From the NCBI GenBank assembly GCA_001897525.1, contig MKTB01000017.1, positions 248,001 through 312,000 on the forward strand: a stretch of 64,000 nucleotides of DNA, given 5' to 3'. Below, piece by piece: positions 56,318-64,000 of this stretch. Numbering within the stretch: the stretch's first letter is position 1; each line of letters opens with the position of its first letter. Source of the stretch: Bacteroidetes bacterium 43-16. GTDB lineage: Bacteria > Bacteroidota > Bacteroidia > Chitinophagales > Chitinophagaceae. The notes beneath the pieces are model-generated. The model was not told the DNA's origin and searched no databases. It saw only the letters and a program-made list of their open reading frames with translations. The translations under genes were made by a program, and so were the position numbers.

Positions 56318-58558
56318 ATGGCAAATGTGTTTGCAAGTACGATTGCTCAAAAATTGAATATTGCAGAAAAGAGCATCAATTCAGTTTTGGATTTATTAGC
56401 CGAAGGCGCTACCATTCCCTTCATAGCCCGTTACCGTAAAGACGTGACCGGGGCCATGGATGAGGTGCAGATCCAACAGATACAAGAAGAAGCTAAATTC
56501 CGCCAGGAATTCTCTGACCGGAAAACCTTTATAGAAAAAACCATTGCCGAGCAGGGTAAGATGACGGAAGAGCTGCAGGCGAGCCTCGACAAAGCCATCA
56601 CCCTTAACGAGCTGGAAGACATTTACCTGCCCTACAAGCCCAAGCGTAAAACCAAGGCCCAGACAGCCCGTGAAAACGGCCTCGAACCCCTGGCCCTATG
56701 GCTGCTGGCACAAAACGAAGGCAGCCCCGAGAGCGAGGCAGCAGCCTTCATCACAGAAAATGTAGCAGATACCACAGCCGCATTACAAGGCGCGCGCGAC
56801 ATCATAGCAGAGACCATCAACGAAGATGCCGGCGTAAGAGCACAGATGCGTAAACTATTTGAATCACAAGCCACCGTACAAAGCAAAGTACTCACCGGGC
56901 AGGAAGAAGCCGGGGCAAAATATAAAGACTATTTCGAGTTCTCAGAACCCGTAAGCAAGATCCCTTCCCACAGGATGCTGGCCATCATGCGCGGCTTCAT
57001 GGAAGGCATTTTAAGAATGACCATTTCCCCCGAAGAAGAAGTAGCCCTGGAAATGGTGGGCGAAAACTTCATCAAAGCCGGCAATGAGGCCGGCGAGCAG
57101 GTGAAGAAAGCCGTACGCGATGCCTACCGCAGGTTACTCCAGCCGAGCCTGGAATCTGAATTCCGTATGGAATTAAAAATAAAATCAGATGAAGAAGCCA
57201 TCACCGTTTTTGCCGAGAACTTAAGACAGCTTTTACTGTCCTCACCACTTGGCTCCAAAAGGATACTGGCCATCGACCCGGGTTACCGTACAGGCTGTAA
57301 AGTAGTGGTGATCGATGAAAAAGGCGACCTCAAGCACAACGACCTCATCTACGTGCACGAAAACAATTTCAAGCTAAACGATGCAGAACATAAAGTGCGC
57401 TCATTAGTGAAACAATATGACGTGCAGGCCTTCGCCATCGGCGATGGCACTGCAGGCCGCGAGACCGAGCAATTTATCAAAAAACTGAAACTGGAATTAC
57501 CCATCTTCCTGGTCAACGAAGATGGCGCTTCCGTCTACTCCGCCTCCACCACCGCCCGTGAAGAGTTCCCCGATTACGATGTCACCGTTCGTGGTGCCGT
57601 AAGCATTGGCCGTCGCCTGATGGACCCCCTGGCAGAGCTGGTGAAGATCGATCCCAAAAGCATTGGGGTGGGGCAATACCAGCATGATGTCAACCAGACC
57701 CGCTTAAAAGAAAAACTGGACCAGACCGTAGAGAGCTGCGTAAATGCCGTAGGAGTCAACCTGAATACAGCCGGGAAACACCTCTTATCCTACGTTTCCG
57801 GTATCGGGGCCAGCGTAGCCGATAATATTGTGAAATACCGCTCAGAGAACGGACAGTTCACCGATCGTAAACAATTATTGAAAGTGCCGCGCCTGGGCAA
57901 TAAAGCATTTGAACAATGCGCCGGCTTCCTGAGGATCAAAGAAGCCAGCCATCCCCTCGATGCCTCCGGCGTACACCCCGAAGCCTATGCCGTAGTAGAG
58001 CAAATGGCCAAAGATGTCAACATTTCCGTAAAAGAGCTGGTAGGTAATGAAGAAGCCATCAAAACCATAAAGATCTCCAGCTACGTGAGCGATACCATCG
58101 GTAAGCACACCCTGGAAGATATCCTGAAAGAATTAAGAAAACCAGGATTAGATCCCCGTAGCGAACTCGAGCAATTTGAATACGCCAATATCTATTCCAT
58201 AGAAGACGTACAAGTAGGCATGGAAGTGCCCGGCATCGTGACCAACCTCACCCGCTTCGGTGCATTTGTAGATATCGGTGTAAAACAAGACGGCCTCGTC
58301 CACGTTTCAGAAATATCACATACCTATATCAGCGATCCCTCCGAAGCCCTGAAGCTGAACGATAAAGTGAAAGTCGTGGTGACCGAGGTAGACCTGGGCA
58401 GGAAGCGCATTGCCCTGTCCATCAAGCAGGCATTACCCAATCCCGGGAATACCGGTGGTGGCAAACGCCCGGCACAACAAAAACGTCAACAGGCAGAGCC
58501 AGAGCATACCAATATCAACGATGCCCTGAGCTTCCTGAAAAGCAAGTTTAAGAAATAA
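56318..58558 (+). CDS. tex: Tex family RNA-binding transcription accessory protein
   Basis: 'LLAEGATIPFIARYRKDVTGAMDEVQ', 'ILAIDPGYRTGCKVVVID', S1 domain 'GIVTNLTRFGAFVDIGVKQDGLVHVSEIS'. Confidence 0.97.
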   Translation: MANVFASTIAQKLNIAEKSINSVLDLLAEGATIPFIARYRKDVTGAMDEVQIQQIQEEAKFRQEFSDRKTFIEKTIAEQGKMTEELQASLDKAITLNELEDIYLPYKPKRKTKAQTARENGLEPLALWLLAQNEGSPESEAAAFITENVADTTAALQGARDIIAETINEDAGVRAQMRKLFESQATVQSKVLTGQEEAGAKYKDYFEFSEPVSKIPSHRMLAIMRGFMEGILRMTISPEEEVALEMVGENFIKAGNEAGEQVKKAVRDAYRRLLQPSLESEFRMELKIKSDEEAITVFAENLRQLLLSSPLGSKRILAIDPGYRTGCKVVVIDEKGDLKHNDLIYVHENNFKLNDAEHKVRSLVKQYDVQAFAIGDGTAGRETEQFIKKLKLELPIFLVNEDGASVYSASTTAREEFPDYDVTVRGAVSIGRRLMDPLAELVKIDPKSIGVGQYQHDVNQTRLKEKLDQTVESCVNAVGVNLNTAGKHLLSYVSGIGASVADNIVKYRSENGQFTDRKQLLKVPRLGNKAFEQCAGFLRIKEASHPLDASGVHPEAYAVVEQMAKDVNISVKELVGNEEAIKTIKISSYVSDTIGKHTLEDILKELRKPGLDPRSELEQFEYANIYSIEDVQVGMEVPGIVTNLTRFGAFVDIGVKQDGLVHVSEISHTYISDPSEALKLNDKVKVVVTEVDLGRKRIALSIKQALPNPGNTGGGKRPAQQKRQQAEPEHTNINDALSFLKSKFKK

Positions 58559-58571
58559 GCTTCAGACACAT

Positions 58572-58606
58572 AAAAAATCCGGTAGTCAGCGACTACCGGA
58601 TTTTTT
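58572..58606. terminator. bidirectional terminator
   Basis: AAAAAATCCGGTAGTCagcGACTACCGGATTTTTT. Confidence 0.93.
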
Positions 58607-58623
58607 ATTACACCTATATTGTA

Positions 58624-60531
58624 TTACCTAAGTAAAGTTACATTGCCCGATTGCTTAAACGGCTTCCCTTCAATCGTAGTCGCCTGTATAGAATAGACAT
58701 AAACACCCACCGGCTGCGGCGTACCCTTAAAGTTACCATCCCAGCCATCATTCAATTCCTTAGTCTCATAGATCTTCTGGCCCCAACGGTTATAGATCGC
58801 AAAAGACTCCAAAGAAGCCACCCCCCTGATACTAGCTTTAAAACGCTCACTGTTCGGGTTAAACGCATTAGGCATACCCAAAACCGTTTCCTTCACATAC
58901 ACATCCACAGAGTCAGAAACCGTACAGCCATACTCCGTTTGAGCACTTACAAAATACCGCGTATTAACCGTGGGGTTCATTTTAGGATTAGCAATTTTCG
59001 TGTCATTCAGGCCCGCATCTGGAAACCAGCTGAAATAAACCGCATTCGTAGCCGGTTGCATAAAATAAGTTTCACCCGCATAAAGATGCACATAGTCCGG
59101 CAGCTCCAGTACCGCATTCGGATGAACCGTAACATGCACCATTTGCGTATCCGTACAGTTTTTATCACTCGTACCCACCAGTACATAATCAATGCTCGTT
59201 TCCGGTTTAGCCACCGGGTTACCAATCGTAGTACTACTGAGATACAGCCCGCTCGTCCATTTATAAGCCTGGGCACCCGATGCCATTAAAGGTATAGAAT
59301 CACCGGGACAAATGCTGAAATCCGTCTTTGCCAGCTGCAGGAAATTGCCCGGGTTCACGATCACATCCAGCGTATCCCTCAGGCTACAGGGGATCACACC
59401 AGTATAAGTTACCGTAAGCGTATACCTGCGGCTCTCATCTGCCGAGAACCATACATTAGGCTGATCCGTCGCATTCAGGTTATTAGAAGGAGACCAGCTA
59501 TACGTATAACTATTATTATGAGGCAAAGTATAAGATTCAAAAGCCACAGAATCATACTGGCATACGATCAGCGAATCCGGCATCATGATTTTTACCGGCT
59601 TCGGTACTACCGTAACCACAGTAGTGAGTATACTGTCACACCCGTTGATAGATTTAAGCGTAGTATCATAGATACCCGCCACCTTAATAAAAGTATCAAA
59701 ATAAGGGATAGAATCCCCGTCACAGATATAATGGAAAGAAGAATCACTGGTCGGGTTCACCACCAGGTTAAAGGTTGCCTTCACCCTCAGGCAAGGAGTA
59801 TTCATGTTAAACTCACAAGTATAAGTACCATTATGATTAGCCGGGTTTGCATTCACAATATCCACAAAACTATCCGTCGTCACCAGCGTATTAGGATGCG
59901 TCCACTGGAAATTAAAAAAAGTATTATTCGGGTTCTGCAAAGGAAGACTCATCCTGAAATTATTACCCTGGCATACCACACCATTGATATGTACCGGCAC
60001 ATATTCCGGAACAATCGTAATATTATCCACCAGCGTGCCCAGGGTACTGCTCGTATTAGTATTGGTAAATTCTATAGTTACCGTATTGCCCGTAGCAGTG
60101 AAAGAGTCCAGCGCACAGAGCCAGGTAAAGGCAGCATTGGCAGAAGTATCCGTCCGGTTCACATATACCGTAGCCCCGTCATAAATTTTCACATTGATAT
60201 AATTAGGATTAGGCGCAGCACCATTGCCCGTCCTCCTGCTCCTTAAATAAGAAAAATAATACTTCACACCCGGAGCTACCGCGATATTAGTTTGCCTTAA
60301 GTTGGAAGCCGCATCGATCTCCGCTACAATATTAGTCGTGGAAGTGCCGCCATAAGTACTTTCCGGGTAGTTGGCCTCAATAGAAGTAGCCGGTGCTACA
60401 AAAGTCCATTGATTAGCCGGCTGGACACTAAAGTCCCCGTTCTGGATAAGATTTTGTGCCATTGCTTTACCAAAAGGTAAAAAGAGGACAAGAGCAGCAA
60501 GGCAGGCTGTAAGTTTGATTGCTTTTATCAT
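58624..60531 (-). CDS. secreted protein with gliding-motility-associated (CHU_C / T9SS type B) C-terminal domain
   Basis: Signal peptide; C-terminal 'LGMPNAFNPNSERFKASIRGVASLESFAIYNRWGQKIYETKELNDGWDGNFKGTPQPVGVYVYSIQATTIEGKPFKQSGNVTLLR'. Confidence 0.95.
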   Translation of the reverse strand: MIKAIKLTACLAALVLFLPFGKAMAQNLIQNGDFSVQPANQWTFVAPATSIEANYPESTYGGTSTTNIVAEIDAASNLRQTNIAVAPGVKYYFSYLRSRRTGNGAAPNPNYINVKIYDGATVYVNRTDTSANAAFTWLCALDSFTATGNTVTIEFTNTNTSSTLGTLVDNITIVPEYVPVHINGVVCQGNNFRMSLPLQNPNNTFFNFQWTHPNTLVTTDSFVDIVNANPANHNGTYTCEFNMNTPCLRVKATFNLVVNPTSDSSFHYICDGDSIPYFDTFIKVAGIYDTTLKSINGCDSILTTVVTVVPKPVKIMMPDSLIVCQYDSVAFESYTLPHNNSYTYSWSPSNNLNATDQPNVWFSADESRRYTLTVTYTGVIPCSLRDTLDVIVNPGNFLQLAKTDFSICPGDSIPLMASGAQAYKWTSGLYLSSTTIGNPVAKPETSIDYVLVGTSDKNCTDTQMVHVTVHPNAVLELPDYVHLYAGETYFMQPATNAVYFSWFPDAGLNDTKIANPKMNPTVNTRYFVSAQTEYGCTVSDSVDVYVKETVLGMPNAFNPNSERFKASIRGVASLESFAIYNRWGQKIYETKELNDGWDGNFKGTPQPVGVYVYSIQATTIEGKPFKQSGNVTLLR

Positions 60532-60694
60532 TTGATTTATATTCAGGATAAAAAAAGGGATTACATCAGATCAAGGTTCACATGAAGAATAGACAGTATA
60601 AATAGTGCTTTTAGTTGGTGCTGAACGCAGCATGGCCAACAATATAAAGCCTGTTGAGATATTTAAATAAACAATCATATTATCAAGTATAAAA

Positions 60695-60729
60695 AAAGCT
60701 GCCGGAATATTTAATATTCCGGCAGCTTT
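60695..60729 (-). terminator. terminator hairpin downstream of 60748 gene
   Basis: AAAGCTGCCGGAATATTtaATATTCCGGCAGCTTT (perfect). Confidence 0.85.
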
Positions 60730-60747
60730 CTATTCGATAAATTTTTA

Positions 60748-62751
60748 TTACCTGATCAAGGTCACATTCCCCGTTTTTTGGAAAGGTTTACCTTCAACCG
60801 TAGTAGCATTTATTTTATACACATATACACCTGCAGGTTGAGCCGTGCCTTTGAAGAGACCATCCCATCCCTGGTTCAGCGCTTTCGTTTCATAAACCAG
60901 TTGACCCCATCTGTTGTATATTTCGAACGATTCGATAGATGCCAGGCCCCTGATGCTTACTTTAAATTGCTCATAATTAGGATTAAAAGCATTCGGCATA
61001 TCCAGTACAGTTTCTTTTACATAAACATCTACAGAGTCAGTAACCGAACAACCGAATTCCGTTTTCGCCGTTACAAAATAACGGGTGTTTACAGTCGGGT
61101 TCATAATCGGATTAGCGATCAGGTGATTGTTCAAGCCGGCAACAGGGAACCAGTTAAAATAAACCGCATTAGTACCCGGTTGCATAAAGTACGATTCACC
61201 AGGATAAATATTCACATAATCCGGCAGTTGCAATACCGCATTCGGGTGCACCGTAACCAGTACTTTCTGCGTATCCGTACAGTTTTTAAGGCTGGTACCG
61301 ATCAAAGTATATTCAGTAGTCGTTTCCACTTTCGCTATAGGATTAGCGATATTAGGATTGTTCAGGTATAAAGCAGGAGACCATTTGTAAGTATTAGCCC
61401 CGCTTGCATTCAGCTGAACAGAATCTCCCGAGCAAATGGCAAACTGCGTGATAGGTACTTCCAGGAAATCTCCCGGGTTAACAATAATATCTATCGTATC
61501 CCTGAGACTACATGGGATCACATCCGTCTTAGTCACCGTTAAAGTATACCTTCTGCTCTGATCTGCAAAAAACCATACATTAGGCTGATCTGTAGTATTC
61601 AGGTTTGTAGAAGGATTCCAGCTATACGTATACCCGGCATTATAAGGCAAAGTATTTGATTCCAATGCTACCGAATCATATTGGCAGACAATCAGAGAAT
61701 CCAGCATTTCAATTTTTACCGGCCTGGTTACCACATGCAATGTTGTCGTGATCAAGCTGTCACACCCGTTTATGGTCGTATACATAGAATCATAGTCACC
61801 GGCAATTTTGCGGTAAGTACCATATATATCTATAGAATCACCTTCACAGATATATTCAGTCAGTTCAGTATGATAAGTCGGGTTAATAACCACCTCTATC
61901 TGTTCTGTACAAGTATCAAAATTACCATTCGCCAAAGTAGCGATCGCATCTACAGAATAAGTGTAAGTACCCTGAGTGAGTCCTGTAATCACCAGGTTCT
62001 TCTGAGTAGAAGTAAATCCTGCAGGTCCGGTCCATACATAATTATATACATAAGAAGTATCGTTAGAGTTAGCCAGGTTAATTTTCAGCGTATCATTATC
62101 ACACACCGGGGAATTGCTGGTCAGCGTTACCCCGCAAGTAATGATAGAACAGTCCGTAGTTGCCGTACCTGCCGTCTGAGAGAACACGATATTACCCGCC
62201 TGGTTACTGAAGTTCGTCATGAGCAATATGTAGTACTCACCCGTTTGGGCCGGAGGAGGAGTAGTTGCACAACCCGTACCAGTTCCGGTACCGCCGGGAA
62301 GTCCGATACCAATGATCTCCTGCACACCACCGCCTGCATAAGAGCTTTGTATCGCCATCTGTCCGCCACTGATAGCAGAACAGCCGGCCGCAAGACTGTT
62401 AAAAGGTCCCCAGAAGGCAAAATCCACATCCGTGCCGCCACCAGCTCCGTTATATTGGTTCAGGCTGATCTGCATCGTTCCCGGGTTAGCTATTTTCATA
62501 TAATACCATACCGCATTAGGCTGCGTAGACAAGCATGCATAGCCTAGTCCCGGAGGAGCCGCAGCTCCGTTGGTAATATTAGGGAAGTTATAAGTTGTTC
62601 CCGTACAGAAGGGAATAGCATCTGCACAACTGGTACCCGTAGGAGTCGGCTGAGCAAAAGCTTCGGTAGTCGCCAGGGTTCCAAACAGGGAAACAAGCGC
62701 AAAACAACTGGCCTTAATTGTTGAGATTATATTTTTCAAATCGGTTATCAT
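60748..62751 (-). CDS. secreted protein with gliding-motility-associated C-terminal domain, paralogue of the preceding gene
   Basis: C-terminal half closely resembles that of 58624-60531; divergent N-terminal domain. Confidence 0.95.
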   Translation of the reverse strand: MITDLKNIISTIKASCFALVSLFGTLATTEAFAQPTPTGTSCADAIPFCTGTTYNFPNITNGAAAPPGLGYACLSTQPNAVWYYMKIANPGTMQISLNQYNGAGGGTDVDFAFWGPFNSLAAGCSAISGGQMAIQSSYAGGGVQEIIGIGLPGGTGTGTGCATTPPPAQTGEYYILLMTNFSNQAGNIVFSQTAGTATTDCSIITCGVTLTSNSPVCDNDTLKINLANSNDTSYVYNYVWTGPAGFTSTQKNLVITGLTQGTYTYSVDAIATLANGNFDTCTEQIEVVINPTYHTELTEYICEGDSIDIYGTYRKIAGDYDSMYTTINGCDSLITTTLHVVTRPVKIEMLDSLIVCQYDSVALESNTLPYNAGYTYSWNPSTNLNTTDQPNVWFFADQSRRYTLTVTKTDVIPCSLRDTIDIIVNPGDFLEVPITQFAICSGDSVQLNASGANTYKWSPALYLNNPNIANPIAKVETTTEYTLIGTSLKNCTDTQKVLVTVHPNAVLQLPDYVNIYPGESYFMQPGTNAVYFNWFPVAGLNNHLIANPIMNPTVNTRYFVTAKTEFGCSVTDSVDVYVKETVLDMPNAFNPNYEQFKVSIRGLASIESFEIYNRWGQLVYETKALNQGWDGLFKGTAQPAGVYVYKINATTVEGKPFQKTGNVTLIR

Positions 62752-62802
62752 TTTTTAAAGACTAATTTTGGAATAATTAAAATGCTCAATACATTTGAAG
62801 CC

Positions 62803-63234
62803 CTAAGGGTGAATAACAATAATATAGCTGCTATTATCTACCCGGTAAGTAGTACTCGTTCCCGGAGTGAAATTTAAAAAATACTTTAAAGGATTAAAAG
62901 TATCCGGGTTAAAGTTAGCCTCATCCCGCTGCAAGGCAGGATTACACTTATTCGCTAATATTGCATTAGATAAAACAGGCAATCCTTCATTGGGAACAAT
63001 TGGCTGACTTTTGATCTCAACACGGGACAAAAGTTGTGCATTCGTTTGGATATATGTAGCAGGCGGTGTCCAGCATCCACCCTCAACTTCCATCGTAAAC
63101 GGACCCGCCTTTGAGGCAAGCACCGTATTGTTGAACTGTTGAGCGTTCAGATCTGCACTCGCAAAAAATGCCAAACTTAAACAGCTAAAAATAATTCTCT
63201 TTTTCATAATTTTATAAAAAGCACTTTGATACAA
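62803..63234 (-). CDS. hypothetical secreted protein
   Basis: ORF with signal peptide 'MKKRIIFSCLSLAFFASADLNAQ'; probably operonic with the T9SS proteins. Confidence 0.72.
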   Translation of the reverse strand: MYQSAFYKIMKKRIIFSCLSLAFFASADLNAQQFNNTVLASKAGPFTMEVEGGCWTPPATYIQTNAQLLSRVEIKSQPIVPNEGLPVLSNAILANKCNPALQRDEANFNPDTFNPLKYFLNFTPGTSTTYRVDNSSYIIVIHP

Positions 63235-63327
63235 TGGGTTACTAAGTGGTAAGACAGGCTAAAAATACCAAAAGTTGGTGAATTTGATAATAAAATAATA
63301 ATTTACTTTGCCAAAATTAAAATAAAC

Positions 63328-64000
63328 ATGCTGACCCTCATTTCCAACATCAAATCTTTAATCCAAACCAGGAGCGAAAATGTACTCAGAGTAAATGGTC
63401 TGAACATGAAATATCTGCCACAAATAGATGATGCTTACCTGATTGTGGAAAATGGGCTGATTCATTCTTTTGGTAAAATGAGTGAACTGCCGATGTTGCA
63501 ATTTGCAGAAACATTTGATGCCTCTGACCGCCTGATCCTACCTACCTGGATCGATTCACATACCCACCTGGTATATGCCGCATCCCGGGAACAGGAATTT
63601 GTAGATCGCATCAATGGCTTAAGCTATGCAGAGATCGCAGCAAAAGGCGGGGGTATATTGAATTCCGCACGCAAAATGGCCGATGCCGATGAGCAACAAC
63701 TCTACGAAGCCGCTGCTGCCCGCCTGGAACAATTAATAGCATTGGGTACCGGTGCGATTGAGATAAAAAGCGGCTACGGCCTAAGTACCGCAGCAGAGCT
63801 GAAGATGCTTCGCGTTATTCGCAGCCTGAAAGAAAACTATCCGCGCATACCCATTAAGGCAAGCTTCTTAGCCGCGCATGCCTTCCCCCTGGAATATAGA
63901 GAAAATCACCAGGGATATATCGACCTCATCATTAACGAGATGCTGCCACAGGTAGCCGGAGAAGGCCTGGCAGATTATATGGATGCCTTCTGCGAAGAAG
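63328..64000 (+). CDS. hutI: imidazolonepropionase, truncated by the window edge
   Basis: MLTLISNIKSLIQTRSENVLRVNGLNMKYLPQIDDAYLIVENG...ILPTWIDSHTHLVYAASREQEFVDRINGLSYAEIAAKGGGILNSARKM...GTGAIEIKSGYGLS; open to the last base, so absent from the ORF track. Confidence 0.93.
   Translation, partial: MLTLISNIKSLIQTRSENVLRVNGLNMKYLPQIDDAYLIVENGLIHSFGKMSELPMLQFAETFDASDRLILPTWIDSHTHLVYAASREQEFVDRINGLSYAEIAAKGGGILNSARKMADADEQQLYEAAAARLEQLIALGTGAIEIKSGYGLSTAAELKMLRVIRSLKENYPRIPIKASFLAAHAFPLEYRENHQGYIDLIINEMLPQVAGEGLADYMDAFCEE

Noticed and set aside
1-64000. tRNA, rRNA or complete IS transposase genes
   Set aside because: None recognised by eye; a tRNAscan/ISfinder run would be needed to exclude them formally.

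Overview
This 64 kb window is a chromosomal segment of a Bacteroidota bacterium. Evidence: T9SS and gliding-type C-terminal domains, TAnnTTTG-type promoters, bacillithiol gene bshC, RR/HK/TonB-barrel and sigma/anti-sigma modules. I would guess Chitinophagaceae-like, but the taxonomy is inference. Core content: miaA, glycosyltransferase, rsmG, EnvC/M23 protein, lepB, FKBP PPIase, ctaA/COX15, dtd, bshC, a complete hisGDCBHAF(IE) operon, tex, large T9SS surface proteins and a 5'-partial hutI at the right edge that the ORF track omits. Most notable observations: (1) an integron-like array of small same-strand cassettes (about 47.7-52.56 kb), each followed at its 3' end by a related imperfect palindrome ending in AAC...GTT boxes, with no integrase in the window; (2) a coupled operon of a fatty-acid-hydroxylase-like protein, a KAS III fused to a heme-oxygenase-like diiron domain, and an uncharacterised protein (43.76-47.27 kb), a candidate undescribed lipid or hydrocarbon pathway; (3) a his leader peptide with five consecutive His codons, overlapping antiterminator and terminator, and a matching promoter; (4) a duplicated 3' end of the fatty acid desaturase gene flanking an inserted membrane/Nudix-like gene, with the adjacent terminator module recurring at 52.7 kb; (5) several dispersed repeat families: heptamers, a 21-bp tandem array, palindromes, and a 21/42-bp minisatellite upstream of tex; (6) a decayed polyvalent-kinase-like gene. 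All family assignments come from reading the sequence; no database searches were run.
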